A stretch of DNA of 64,000 nt from Thermoleophilaceae bacterium. Its GTDB lineage: Bacteria; Actinomycetota; Thermoleophilia; Solirubrobacterales; Thermoleophilaceae. Under the pieces are notes generated by a model that was not told where the DNA came from, made no database searches, and was given only the letters and a program-made list of their open reading frames with translations. Both the position numbers and the translations under genes were made by a program. This document shows, piece by piece, positions 53,607 through 62,230 of this stretch. The stretch is taken from NCBI GenBank assembly GCA_036378175.1, contig DASUWY010000051.1:1-64000 (forward strand). Reading direction: 5' to 3'. Numbering within the stretch: the stretch's first letter is position 1; every line of letters starts with the position of its first letter.

Positions 53607-53619
53607 GTGTTCTGAACAC
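53607..53619. promoter_or_regulatory. Palindrome GTGTTC-T-GAACAC in the hut/amidase divergent gap
   Basis: A perfect 6-bp inverted repeat with a 1-base centre ends 2 bases before the GTG of the amidase gene and 85 bases upstream of the importer-hut operon. It is a plausible operator for one or both; no regulator gene is adjacent. Confidence 0.5.
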
Positions 53620-53621
53620 TC

Positions 53622-55256
53622 GTGCGCCCCACGCTCCTGCTGCTGGTCCTCGCGCTTCTGCTCCCCGCCGCCGCGCAGGCCGCGCCAGGCGTCCGCACCG
53701 CGCAGTTCGGGATGGACGTGACCGCCGGCGCGGTGGGCGCGCGCGCCGCGTCCGGCGGCTTCCTCACGAGGCCGCTGCGAGCGCCCCGCCGCTACGACCT
53801 CGTGGGGGCCACCTGGCGGCGCGGCTCTGGCGCGCTGTGGTTGCGCGGCCGCCGCGCGGGCGGGCGCTGGAGCGGGTGGGTGAGGCTCAGCGAATCGGAG
53901 GAAAAGAGCCGCGCCGCCGGGCATTCCACCGAGCCCGTGTGGGCGGGCGGCAAGGACTTCGTGCAGCTCCGCGGCGCGCGGCCGCTGAGCGGGCTGCACC
54001 TGAGCTTCGTGAACGCGCACGTGCCCGCCGCGCGGGCCTCCGCGGTGCGCAAGGCGCAGGTGGCTCTGCCCACCGGCGGCCAGCTCGCGGTCACTCCGCG
54101 GGCGGCGTGGGGAGCGAGCCGCTGCAAGCCGCGCAAGACCGCGGGGTACGGACGCGTGGACCTCGCGTTTGTCCACCACACGGAGACGCTCAACGGCTAC
54201 AGCCGCTCGGAGTCGCCGTCAGTGGTGCTCGGCGTGTGCCTGTTCCACCGCAACGTGAACCGCTGGGACGACATCGGGTACGACTTCCTGGTCGACCGCT
54301 ACGGCCAGGTGTTCGAGGGCCGCGCCGGCGGAATCGAGGAGCCGGTGATCGGCGCGCAAGCGGGTGGCTTCAACTCGTTTTCCACCGGCATCGCCGCGAT
54401 CGGCGACTTCCGCTTCAGCCGCTTCAGCTCCGCGGGGATCAACTCGCTCGCCCGCCTGCTCGCGTGGAAGCTGTCGCTGAACGGCATACCCGCGGTGGGC
54501 ACCGTGTTGGAGAAGTCCGGCGGCGGGATCTTCACGGCCTATCCGAAGGGCGCGCCGGTCACGCTCAACCGGATCTCCGGCCACCGCGACGCGGACCAGA
54601 CCGCGTGTCCCGGCAATGCGCTCTACCGGCAGCTGCCGGCGCTGCGGCAGCAGGTGGCGCAGCTCGAGGGGCCGGTGAGCCGACTCGATCTGACCGCGCC
54701 GCAGCCGAGGCTCGTGTATCCGCAGCCGCTCGTGTTCAGCGGGCGGCTCACGCCCGCGCCGGGTGTCGCGCTCCCTGCAGGCGCGGCCGTGCAGATCATC
54801 GACAACCTTGCGAAGGGCGGACGGGTGCTCGCCACGTTGCCGCTCGCTCCGGACGGCAGCTTCAGCGGCGCGCTGCCGCTCGCGCGCAACGACGTGCTGC
54901 AGGCCGTGTTCGCGGGCGGCCCCGGCGTGCCGAAGCTTGTGTCGGGCGTTGTGGTCGCGGGAGTGGCGCCGGCGCTCACGCTGCAGTCGAGCGCTACGAG
55001 CGTGACACGCGGATCCACGATCACCCTCGCCGGATCGGTGAGCCCGGCCAAGGGGAGGCTCACGATCGACGAGGAGGAGCTGCGCGGCACCCGCTACCGC
55101 CGGGTGCGAACAGTGAAGGTGCGCGCCAGCGGAGGCCAGTTCTCCGTCACGCTCGGCCTCTCGCGGCCGGGCACCTTCCGCTTCACGGCGCGCACCGCGG
55201 CCTCACGCCAGACGCAGGCGGGCGCGTCCGTGCCGGTGTCAGTCCAGGTCGGCTGA
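53622..55256 (+). CDS. Secreted PGRP-domain N-acetylmuramoyl-L-alanine amidase
   Basis: A 544-residue exported protein with a signal peptide at 1-20 (LLLLVLALLLPAAAQA). The middle is a PGRP/amidase_2 domain at about 160-345: VDLAFVHHTETLNG with the first zinc His, WDDIGYDFLVDRYGQVFEGR, and GHRDADQTACPGNALY with the second His and the Cys. The last ~190 residues form two beta-sandwich-like modules. It probably cuts peptidoglycan stem peptides during wall turnover. It starts with GTG; no good ribosome site is visible. Confidence 0.9.
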   Translation: MRPTLLLLVLALLLPAAAQAAPGVRTAQFGMDVTAGAVGARAASGGFLTRPLRAPRRYDLVGATWRRGSGALWLRGRRAGGRWSGWVRLSESEEKSRAAGHSTEPVWAGGKDFVQLRGARPLSGLHLSFVNAHVPAARASAVRKAQVALPTGGQLAVTPRAAWGASRCKPRKTAGYGRVDLAFVHHTETLNGYSRSESPSVVLGVCLFHRNVNRWDDIGYDFLVDRYGQVFEGRAGGIEEPVIGAQAGGFNSFSTGIAAIGDFRFSRFSSAGINSLARLLAWKLSLNGIPAVGTVLEKSGGGIFTAYPKGAPVTLNRISGHRDADQTACPGNALYRQLPALRQQVAQLEGPVSRLDLTAPQPRLVYPQPLVFSGRLTPAPGVALPAGAAVQIIDNLAKGGRVLATLPLAPDGSFSGALPLARNDVLQAVFAGGPGVPKLVSGVVVAGVAPALTLQSSATSVTRGSTITLAGSVSPAKGRLTIDEEELRGTRYRRVRTVKVRASGGQFSVTLGLSRPGTFRFTARTAASRQTQAGASVPVSVQVG

Positions 55257-55276
55257 GCGCGGGCGCTACCGAGTCA

Positions 55277-55351
55277 GTCAAAAGAATTGACCCCCGGTCA
55301 AACCGATTGACGCCCCGTCAATTCTCTTGACCCTCGGTCAACGTTTTTGTC
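55277..55351. repeat. Four-unit array of GTCAA-N5-TTGAC palindromes at exact 20-bp pitch
   Basis: Units begin at 55277, 55297, 55317 and 55337. Arms GTCAA/TTGAC are perfect in the first three, and the fourth ends TTGTC. Central 5-mers differ (AAGAA, ACCGA, TTCTC, CGTTT), and the 5-base spacers are GC-rich (CCCCG, GCCCC, CCTCG). The 20-bp pitch puts all units on one face of the helix. The array lies in a 313-base gap between two convergent genes. TTGACC (55327-55332), 17 bases and TCTAAG (55350-55355) could be a promoter inside it. The rest of the gap (55352-55545) has only a doubtful 30-codon ORF from 55378. Confidence 0.8.
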
Positions 55352-55545
55352 TAAGTCGGTAGGACGCGCACAGCGGCATGGACGCGCGGGCAAATTCGGA
55401 GGCGTCTCGAGCGCCACCTCCTCGAGCCGGGCGAGCCGGTAGCGCCGCACCGCTGGGTCCGGTGAGCTGACTGGAACTAGGCCGAGCCGGTTCACGCGCA
55501 TGCCAACAGGCTGAAGCGCGAAACCCCGCTGCTCTACGGCAGCAG

Positions 55546-55560
55546 GGCCGAAATTCGGCC
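55546..55560. terminator. Palindrome GGCCGAA-A-TTCGGCC beyond the PfkB gene
   Basis: A perfect 7-bp inverted repeat with a one-base centre lies 10 bases past the minus-strand kinase stop, next to CTGC/GCAG arms (about 55530-55544). A T-run is lacking on either side, so termination would be weak or Rho-assisted. Confidence 0.4.
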
Positions 55561-55569
55561 GCCGGACCC

Positions 55570-56487
55570 TTACCGCGTGTCGAGCGCGAGCTGCTCGACC
55601 GTCGCCAGGTCGTACTCGCCGTGGTCGGTGCCGAGGCCCTGCGCCACCTGTGCCGCCGTTGCGCAACCGAGCAGCGCGGCTTCGCGCTTGTCGCGACCGA
55701 GCGCGAGGCCTCGGAGGAAGCCGGCGGAGAAGGCGTCGCCGCAGCCGGTGGTGTCCACCACGTCCACCTCGAACGCCGGCACGCTCTCCTCGCCGTCGCC
55801 GTCCACGATCAGCACCCCGTGGGCGCCACGCGTGGCAGCCACACATCCGGCGCCGCGTGATACGAGCTCGCGGCAGCCGTCGGCGAGGTCGTCCTTGCCC
55901 GTGAGGGCGAGTACCTGCTCGGCGTTCGGCAGCAGGTAGTCGAGGTGGGGAAGCGCGGGTCCGACCCAGTCGAGCAGCCCCTCGCCGGGCGCGAGTATGT
56001 CCGCGGAGGTGACGATGTCCTGCTCCCGCGCGCGCGAGAGGATCTGCGCCGCCGCCTCGCCGCCCATGAACTCGGGGCCGCCCAGGTGAAGGTGGGTGCA
56101 GTCCGCCAGCGTGTCCCAGCGCACGTCGTCCGGCCCGTAGTCGGCGTTCGCGCCCACCACGTGGAGCGCGGGGCGGTCGCCGTTCGGGCGGATCGGCAGG
56201 ACTGTGGCCGAGGTCTGAGCGTCCTCGCGGCGGACGAGCAGCGAAGTGTTCACGCCGTCGCGCTGCAAGAGGGACAGCAGCATGTCGCCCGCGGCGTCGA
56301 TGCCGATCGCGCCTGCGCTGAACACCTGCGCGCCGAGCTTCGACAGGATCAGCGCGGTGCCGCCCGCCGAGCCCGCGGCCGTGATCTTGATCTGCTCAAC
56401 GAGCTCGCCGCCCTGGCCCTCCGGGATCCGCTCCACCGGGCGCACCAGCACGTCGAGCACATGCACTCCCATCGCCACTGCCTTCAC
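55570..56487 (-). CDS. PfkB-family carbohydrate kinase
   Basis: A 305-residue ribokinase-fold kinase. The substrate part AAGSAGGTALILSKLG is near 37-52, and the catalytic DTTGCGDAFSAGFLRG near 245 has the base Asp. The GTG at 56487 overlaps the aldolase stop by 4 bases. Pairing with a class II aldolase suggests that a ketose or deoxysugar is phosphorylated and then cleaved (inference). The exact sugar is unknown. Confidence 0.88.
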   Translation of the reverse strand: MKAVAMGVHVLDVLVRPVERIPEGQGGELVEQIKITAAGSAGGTALILSKLGAQVFSAGAIGIDAAGDMLLSLLQRDGVNTSLLVRREDAQTSATVLPIRPNGDRPALHVVGANADYGPDDVRWDTLADCTHLHLGGPEFMGGEAAAQILSRAREQDIVTSADILAPGEGLLDWVGPALPHLDYLLPNAEQVLALTGKDDLADGCRELVSRGAGCVAATRGAHGVLIVDGDGEESVPAFEVDVVDTTGCGDAFSAGFLRGLALGRDKREAALLGCATAAQVAQGLGTDHGEYDLATVEQLALDTR

Positions 56488-57140
56488 TCGTTCTCCTTCG
56501 TCGCCCCGTAACCGCCGCTCACGAACCGTTCCACCACCGCTTCGAGCTGGCCCTTGTCGAGCACGCGCGGCTTGCCGAGCGCGGCGGCATGCCAGTACAC
56601 CGAGCACGCCCACTCGAGCAGCAGCATGTTCTCCACGGCGCCCTTCATGTCGACGCCGTATGCGATGGCGCCGTGGTTCGCCATGAGCGCTGCGGTGTGT
56701 CCCTCGAGCGCCTCCAGCACCGCCTCCGCGAGCGCGGGGGTGCCGAAGGTCGTGTACGGCGCTATGCGTACGGCCCCGCCCAGCATGAGCATCTGGTAGT
56801 GCACGCATGGCAGCTCGTCTTTCAGGACGCACGCGATCGCCGTGGCCATGGGAGCGTGCGTGTGCACCACGGCGCCGGCTTGGTAGCGGCGGTACACGCC
56901 GAGATGGAGGTCGAGCTCGGAGGTGGGCGCGAGCGGTCCATCCAGCTGGTTGCCCTCGAGATCGACAACCGCAACCTCGGCGGCGTCCAGCTCCGCGAGA
57001 ACCGCGCCGGTGGGTGAGATGGCCACGCGATCCTCGTGCCGCGCGCTCACGTTCCCGGCCGTGCCGGGCGTGAGTCCCTCCGCCGCGAGGCGCCGGCTTG
57101 CCGCCGCCACCTGCTCGCGCTGCTCTTCGAGGCCCGCCAC
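56484..57140 (-). CDS. Class II aldolase/adducin family protein, fuculose-phosphate-aldolase-like
   Basis: A 218-residue zinc aldolase. TPGTAGNVSAR is the phosphate-binding loop, ISPTG follows, SELDLHLGVYRR carries the catalytic Glu, HTHAPMATA holds the first two metal His, and LMANHGAIAYG holds the third His region. The length matches L-fuculose-1-phosphate aldolase. It is translationally coupled to the PfkB kinase. A role in 5-deoxyribose or methylthioribose salvage is an alternative. The start GTG at 57140 is the family-like choice; the far longer open frame is antisense to the oxidase. Confidence 0.87.
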   Translation of the reverse strand: MAGLEEQREQVAAASRRLAAEGLTPGTAGNVSARHEDRVAISPTGAVLAELDAAEVAVVDLEGNQLDGPLAPTSELDLHLGVYRRYQAGAVVHTHAPMATAIACVLKDELPCVHYQMLMLGGAVRIAPYTTFGTPALAEAVLEALEGHTAALMANHGAIAYGVDMKGAVENMLLLEWACSVYWHAAALGKPRVLDKGQLEAVVERFVSGGYGATKENE

Positions 57141-57233
57141 AGGCGCGGCATCGTACTGCGACCTCGCCGCGCGGCATCTGTTATCTCTTTGGAAAGCGAA
57201 GGAAGTTTCAGCTTTCGGCAGGGGGTAACGGTT

Positions 57234-58778
57234 TTGCAGGGGACCGGCGAAGACCCGCGCGCGGGCGCGGGCGCACAGCAGCAGAGGAACGGAATCACGC
57301 GCCGTCGCGCGCTCGGCGCCGCAGCGGTGATGGGCATCGGCGCGGCGATGCCGTCGGTGGCGAAGGCGGCGGCCAAGCCGCGGCCGGGCAGCGCGCCGAG
57401 CGGCAACACGGCCGATGTGATCGTGGTGGGAGCCGGCATCTCCGGGCTCACCGCGGCACGCAAGGTGGCGGCCGCCGGCAAGTCCGTGATCGTGCTCGAG
57501 GCGCGCGACCGCGTGGGCGGGCGCATGCTCAACCACGACATCGGCGGCGGCAAGGTCACCGAGCTGGGTGCGCAGTTCGTCGGCCCCACCCAGGACCACA
57601 TCCTCGGCCTCGCCAAGGACGTGGGCGTGGACACCTTCAAGGCGTACGACGACGGGCTGAACGTCTATTACAAGAGCGGCCAGCGCTCGACCTTCAGCGA
57701 CAAGCTGCCCACCGGCGCCATCCCGATCGATCCGCTGATCGACGCGGACATCATCAAGGCGGTCGAGCAGCTCGACCTGATGTCGCAGCAGGTGCCGGTG
57801 GACGCTCCGTGGCGCGCGAGCAACGCGGAGGAGTGGGACAGCCAGACCCTGTGGAGCTGGTTCAAGGAGAACCAGATCAACCCGCAGGTGGGGGCGGTGG
57901 TGTCCGCGGCGGTGGAGGCGATCTTCGGCGCGGAGACGCGCGACGTGTCGCTGCTCTACACGCTCTTCTACATCGCGGCGTCGGGCAACGAGTCGAACCC
58001 CGGCACGTTCGAGCGCAACTTCTCCACGAGCGGCGGCGCGCAGGAGAGCCGCTTCGTGGGCGGTTCGCAGCTGATCCCGCTGCGGATCGCGCAGCAGCTC
58101 GGCAGCTCGGTGCGGCTGAACTCGCCGGTGCGCCGGATCGACCAGACCGGCAGCAGCGTTGTGGTGGCCGCGGACAGCGGCACCTACTCGGGCAAGCAGG
58201 TGATCGTGGCGGTGCCGCCGCCGATCGCGGGGCGCATCGATTACGCGCCGCTCCTGCCGGCGCTGCGCGACCAGCTCACGCAGCACATGGCCATGGGAAC
58301 GCTGATGAAGGCGGAGGCGATCTATGACGAGCCGTTCTGGCGCGCCGACGGGTTGACGGGCCAGGCTGTGTCCGACACCGGGCCCGCGAAGATCACCTTC
58401 GACAACTCGCCGCCCGACGGCTCGCCCGGCGTGATGATGGGCTTCATCGGCGGTCATGAGGCGCGGCAGTTCACAAAGCTGTCGCCCGCCGACCAGCGCG
58501 CCGCGGCGCTCCAGAGCTTCGCCAACTACTTCGGCGACAAGGCGAAGAGCCCGCGCGACTTCGTGCTGATGAACTGGTCGGGCGAGCAGTGGACGCGCGG
58601 GTGCCCGGTGTCGCTGCTCTCGCCGGGCGTGCTGTTCGACTTCGGCGAGGCGCTGCGCGAGCCGTGCGGCAAGATCCACTGGGCGGGCACCGAGACGTCC
58701 ACCTACTGGAACGGCTACATGGACGGCGGCGTGCGCGCGGGCGAGCGCGCGGCCGGCGAAGTGCTGGCGGACCTGTAA
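57234..58778 (+). CDS. Tat-exported flavin monoamine oxidase
   Basis: A 514-residue FAD enzyme. A twin-arginine signal (ITRRRALGAAAVMGIGAAM) lies at about 21-39. The FAD fold VIVVGAGISGLTAARKV starts near 62, followed by EARDRVGGRM. The C-terminal amine-oxidase block GKIHWAGTETSTYWNGYMDG is intact. It resembles putrescine/tyramine oxidases and should oxidise an amine outside the membrane, giving aldehyde, ammonia and peroxide. The TTG at 57234 is supported by AGGGGGT 7 bases upstream and by the Tat signal that follows it. The stop overlaps the next ATG (TAATG). Confidence 0.9.
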   Translation: MQGTGEDPRAGAGAQQQRNGITRRRALGAAAVMGIGAAMPSVAKAAAKPRPGSAPSGNTADVIVVGAGISGLTAARKVAAAGKSVIVLEARDRVGGRMLNHDIGGGKVTELGAQFVGPTQDHILGLAKDVGVDTFKAYDDGLNVYYKSGQRSTFSDKLPTGAIPIDPLIDADIIKAVEQLDLMSQQVPVDAPWRASNAEEWDSQTLWSWFKENQINPQVGAVVSAAVEAIFGAETRDVSLLYTLFYIAASGNESNPGTFERNFSTSGGAQESRFVGGSQLIPLRIAQQLGSSVRLNSPVRRIDQTGSSVVVAADSGTYSGKQVIVAVPPPIAGRIDYAPLLPALRDQLTQHMAMGTLMKAEAIYDEPFWRADGLTGQAVSDTGPAKITFDNSPPDGSPGVMMGFIGGHEARQFTKLSPADQRAAALQSFANYFGDKAKSPRDFVLMNWSGEQWTRGCPVSLLSPGVLFDFGEALREPCGKIHWAGTETSTYWNGYMDGGVRAGERAAGEVLADL

Positions 58779-59857
58779 TGAGGCGGGCGGTTGTTGCGGC
58801 GCTGTGCGCGCTTGCGGTGCTGCCGGGTGCGGCGAGCGCGCGCAGCAAGTGGGACATCCAGGTGCTGGCGCATGTGCCGCCGCCGGGTTACCCGGCGCTG
58901 TCGCTCGTCGCGCCCGATCGAACCATCTACGTGGGCACGTTCACCAACGCCACCGGCGACGCGAACGGCCCTTCCCATCTGTACGCGTACTCGCCCGAGG
59001 GCCTGATGCTGCGCGACTGGACGATCAAGGGCCAGAGCGCGAGCGGCGACAACGGCATCCAGGTGGCGGCGCAGGATTCGGGCGGCAACCTGTACCTCCT
59101 CGATCAGCAGCCGCCACGGGTGATCAGGTTCGACCCGCACACCGGCACACAGTCCGACTACGCCACGTTCAGCGACGTGCCGTCGTGTCCGCCCTCCGGC
59201 GCCGCTTCCGGCTGCTCCGACACGGTGATGGACAACCCACCCGAGCCGGACTACGCGGCATGGGGTCCCGACGGCAGCCTCTACGTGACCGACTACGAGC
59301 AGGGTCTCGTGTGGCGCGTGCCGCCCGGAGGCGGCAAGGCGAAGGTGTGGTTCACCGATCCGCAGCTCGACGGAACGCTCTTCGGCCCGGCGGGGATCGT
59401 GCTGATGCCGGACCACAGGACCCTCATGCTCGACACGAGCGCCGGCGGCGCCACCAGCGTGGGCAATCCCACGAGCGGCAAGCTCTACAAGCTGCCCATC
59501 GAGGCCGACGGGTCGCCGGGCAAGCTGCAGGAGGTGTGGGAGTCGGGCGCGACGGAGGCGCCGGATGGGTTCGCCCTCGCGCAGTCGGGCAACGTGTACA
59601 TGGCGCTCGTCGGGCCGGAGACGAACCAGCTCGTGGAAATCTCGCCCGACGGCAAGGAGCTGGCGCGCGCGCCCGCCACGCCGCTCGACAACCAGGCGCT
59701 GGCGGTGCCGTTCGACGAGCCGTCGAGCGTGCAGTTCGACGGTGACCGGATGATCGTCACGAACGACGCGTACTTCTCCGGCGACTCCTCCCACTGGGTG
59801 ATTTACGACGTATACGCCGGGGAACCCGGAGCGCCCGTCTACTTTCCAAGTAAGTGA
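58778..59857 (+). CDS. Secreted SMP-30/NHL-like beta-propeller protein
   Basis: A 359-residue exported protein (signal peptide 1-21, ending AASA). Repeated blade motifs occur: APDRTIYVGTF, DSGGNLYLLDQ, GPDGSLYVTDY, PDHRTLMLDTS and QSGNVYMAL. It resembles gluconolactonase/SMP-30 or NHL-type propellers and probably hydrolyses or binds a small ligand; the metal residues are not clear. It is translationally coupled to the Tat amine oxidase, so it may act on the same compound. Confidence 0.8.
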   Translation: MRRAVVAALCALAVLPGAASARSKWDIQVLAHVPPPGYPALSLVAPDRTIYVGTFTNATGDANGPSHLYAYSPEGLMLRDWTIKGQSASGDNGIQVAAQDSGGNLYLLDQQPPRVIRFDPHTGTQSDYATFSDVPSCPPSGAASGCSDTVMDNPPEPDYAAWGPDGSLYVTDYEQGLVWRVPPGGGKAKVWFTDPQLDGTLFGPAGIVLMPDHRTLMLDTSAGGATSVGNPTSGKLYKLPIEADGSPGKLQEVWESGATEAPDGFALAQSGNVYMALVGPETNQLVEISPDGKELARAPATPLDNQALAVPFDEPSSVQFDGDRMIVTNDAYFSGDSSHWVIYDVYAGEPGAPVYFPSK

Positions 59858-60510
59858 GTAGCCAGGAACGCACCGAGATCCCGCGGCTCCGCCGCGTCCC
59901 GACGCAGGCCCGCAGCCGCGCGCGCGTGCAGCGCCTGCTCGACGCCGCCGAGAAGCTCATCGCCGCCGAGGGGGCCGAGGCGCTCACCACCACGCGCGTG
60001 GCGGAGGAAGCGGGCGTGTCGGTTGGTTCGCTCTACCAGTACCTGCCGGACAAGGGTGCGATCGTCCAGGCACTCGCGCACCGTTACCTCACCGAGTTCG
60101 AGGAGCGTATGCACGACCTCGAGCGGGCGGCACGACGCGGCGGGCACGGCTGGGAGGACCCGGTGGCGATGCTGATCGACTCGTTCTCGGAGCTGTACCG
60201 CGAGCGGCCCGGCTACAGGGCGCTGTGGTTCGGTCGCGAGCTGAGCGACGAGCTGCGGGCCGCGGACCGCGAGAACAAGGTGGCGCTGGCGCGGGGGGTG
60301 CGCAGCATCGCGGTGACGCTCGGGCTGGCGCGCGACGACGCCTACCTGCGCGTTGCGGCACGCGCCGGCGTGCTCGTCACCGACAGCATCCTCCAGGAGG
60401 CGTTCCGCTCCGACCCGCGCGGCGACGCTCAGCTCATCGAGGAGGCCAAGCGCATCCTCCGCCTCTACCTCGCCGAGGTGATGAGGCACTACGCAAGCCA
60501 AGCCGCCTGA
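59854..60510 (+). CDS. TetR-family transcriptional regulator
   Basis: A 218-residue regulator. The HTH at about 20-65 is RVQRLLDAAEKLIAAEG then TTRVAEEAGVSVGSLYQYLPDKG; the C-terminal ligand domain is of the TetR_C type (YRERPGYRALWFGRELSDEL). GTG at 59854 overlaps the propeller gene by 4 bases, so it is in the amine-oxidase operon and probably regulates it. Its 3' end abuts the convergent GH5 gene. Confidence 0.92.
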   Translation: MSSQERTEIPRLRRVPTQARSRARVQRLLDAAEKLIAAEGAEALTTTRVAEEAGVSVGSLYQYLPDKGAIVQALAHRYLTEFEERMHDLERAARRGGHGWEDPVAMLIDSFSELYRERPGYRALWFGRELSDELRAADRENKVALARGVRSIAVTLGLARDDAYLRVAARAGVLVTDSILQEAFRSDPRGDAQLIEEAKRILRLYLAEVMRHYASQAA

Positions 60511-62013
60511 CTAGCGGCAGGCGTGGGTGGTACTCGGCGGGCGCGTGCCGGAGTTGCGCGACGGGGCGACGGTCAAAGTCACCGTCTTCGCGCGCCCACC
60601 CCACAGCTCGAGCAACCCCGCTGGGCCTGACAACGCTTTTGCTCCGTGCACGCGTACGCGGTAGCCGTGCGGATACTGCAGCGCCGGCACGAACACAGCC
60701 GTGCACGAGCCCGGCTTGAACCCGTGGCGCGAGCCGGCCCGGCGCGTGGAGTAGCTCAGCTTGAACACGCCGTTGCGCGCGTTGAACGAGAACGACTTCG
60801 GCGTGCCCGCCACCGCCTGCGGATAGGGTCGCTCGAGCGCGCGCAGCGTCGAGCGCTGCACGTTCGCGCCGCGCGGCGGCTTGTGCGGGTCGAGTACCAG
60901 CGCCTCCGCTGACGGCGGCACGCTGCCGGTGGGATCGTCGCAGCCGCAATACGCCCATTCGATCCACGGCATGAGCTGCGCGTCCGCCTCGTCCTCGACG
61001 CGCGTGAGCACGGACGTGTCTGTTGTCGAGCCGAACTCGCTGAGCAGCACGGCGTCGCCCGTGTGCCCCGAGCGCGCGAGTGCGTTCGCGAGAGCGCCCT
61101 GCTCGCCCTTGGCGCACGCCGCCGCGGTGGTGCCCGCGAGGCAGTAGTCGTGGAACGACATCCCCGCGCGCGCGTCGCCGAAGTCGGGAAGGCGCGTTTG
61201 CGCGACGCCCTGGTTGAAGAGCACGTTGGGCTCGTACCACACGAGGTGTCGGCGGTCCGCGCCGCGGATTGCGGCGATGGCCTTGCGCTGAAGCGTGCCG
61301 AGCTTCGCGTCGAAGGCCGCGCAGCCCGCCGGCGCCACGCACGGCGTCCAGTCGGTGCCCGGCCAGGGCTCGTTGAAGAGGTCGTAGCCGAGCACGTGGC
61401 CATCGCCGGCGAATCTGCGCGCCACCGCGCCCCATGCCGCGGCGTAGCGCTCCTGAAGACCCACGCCACCTGGTCCCGCCGAGTCCGCCCATAGATGGTC
61501 GAATGCGTGCTGAAGAGCGGGCATGCCGACGTAGTTGGCGGGAAACCCGAGGTCGGGCAAATTCGGCAATCCGTCGTCCTGCACCGCCCACGCCGGGAAG
61601 CCCTCGCCGTGGAAGCGCTCGTTGTACTGGTCCTGGTGGAAGTCGAGCAGCGTGTGGATGCCGCGGGCGCCGAGCTGGCGCACAGTGCGGGCAATCCTCG
61701 CGAGATAGACCGGATCAAACGACCCCGGCGACGGCTCTACGGCGCCATAGATCACGCCAAGCCTCACCACGTTGAAGCCATTGCGCGCGAGGAACGCGGC
61801 GTCATCAGCCCCGAACCCCACCGCGCTCGGCAGATAGGGCGGCCGCTTGGAAACCATGTTGAGTCCATGGAGGAGAAGGACGCGGCCGGTGCTGTCGAGG
61901 ATCCAGCGTCCGTGGTGGGCCGTGCCGCCCGGCGAGGCAGCAGCGTGCGCCACGGAGGCCCCGGACAGCACGAGGCAGAGTGTCGCGACGATCACGCAGC
62001 AGGGCCCGCGCAC
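60511..62013 (-). CDS. Secreted GH5-family glycosidase, endoglycoceramidase-like
   Basis: A 500-residue exported enzyme (signal peptide 1-25). RWILDSTGRVLLLHGLNMVSK opens the (beta/alpha)8 barrel. Acid/base Glu is in YDLFNEPWPG near 215, and the nucleophile is Glu in LLSEFGS near 322. A C-terminal beta-sandwich domain of ~120 residues follows. The LHGLN and DFHQDQYNERF patterns resemble endoglycosylceramidases rather than cellulases. Glycolipid or glycan hydrolysis outside the cell is likely. Confidence 0.9.
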   Translation of the reverse strand: MRGPCCVIVATLCLVLSGASVAHAAASPGGTAHHGRWILDSTGRVLLLHGLNMVSKRPPYLPSAVGFGADDAAFLARNGFNVVRLGVIYGAVEPSPGSFDPVYLARIARTVRQLGARGIHTLLDFHQDQYNERFHGEGFPAWAVQDDGLPNLPDLGFPANYVGMPALQHAFDHLWADSAGPGGVGLQERYAAAWGAVARRFAGDGHVLGYDLFNEPWPGTDWTPCVAPAGCAAFDAKLGTLQRKAIAAIRGADRRHLVWYEPNVLFNQGVAQTRLPDFGDARAGMSFHDYCLAGTTAAACAKGEQGALANALARSGHTGDAVLLSEFGSTTDTSVLTRVEDEADAQLMPWIEWAYCGCDDPTGSVPPSAEALVLDPHKPPRGANVQRSTLRALERPYPQAVAGTPKSFSFNARNGVFKLSYSTRRAGSRHGFKPGSCTAVFVPALQYPHGYRVRVHGAKALSGPAGLLELWGGRAKTVTLTVAPSRNSGTRPPSTTHACR

Positions 62014-62230
62014 AAGCAGATCACACTACAGATTCTGCGGAGAATGGCCCGGAAACGCTGCTCTTTATCCCAAAGGGAGCGGCGACGCGCCAAATCGGCC
62101 CGGAAGGCTTCCAAGCCGGCGCCACCCGACATATTTTGTCCTCCTCCCCCACGTCCGCACTGGCCGGCTGAGCGTTTCTCCAAGAGAGAGCTGAGGAGGG
62201 GTCCTGAACGGCGGGAAGCTGTCCAACTCA

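Noticed and set aside
55277-55351. CRISPR array
   Set aside because: Units are 15-bp palindromes with 5-bp spacers, far too short, and no cas gene is present.
55378-55470. 30-codon ORF after the palindrome array
   Set aside because: No ribosome site, Arg/Ala/Pro-rich shadow-like composition; kept only as a remark on the gap.
62014-62200. Short ORFs before the GH-GT2 fusion
   Set aside because: No homology-like motifs and no ribosome sites; probably upstream regulatory DNA of the two divergent genes.
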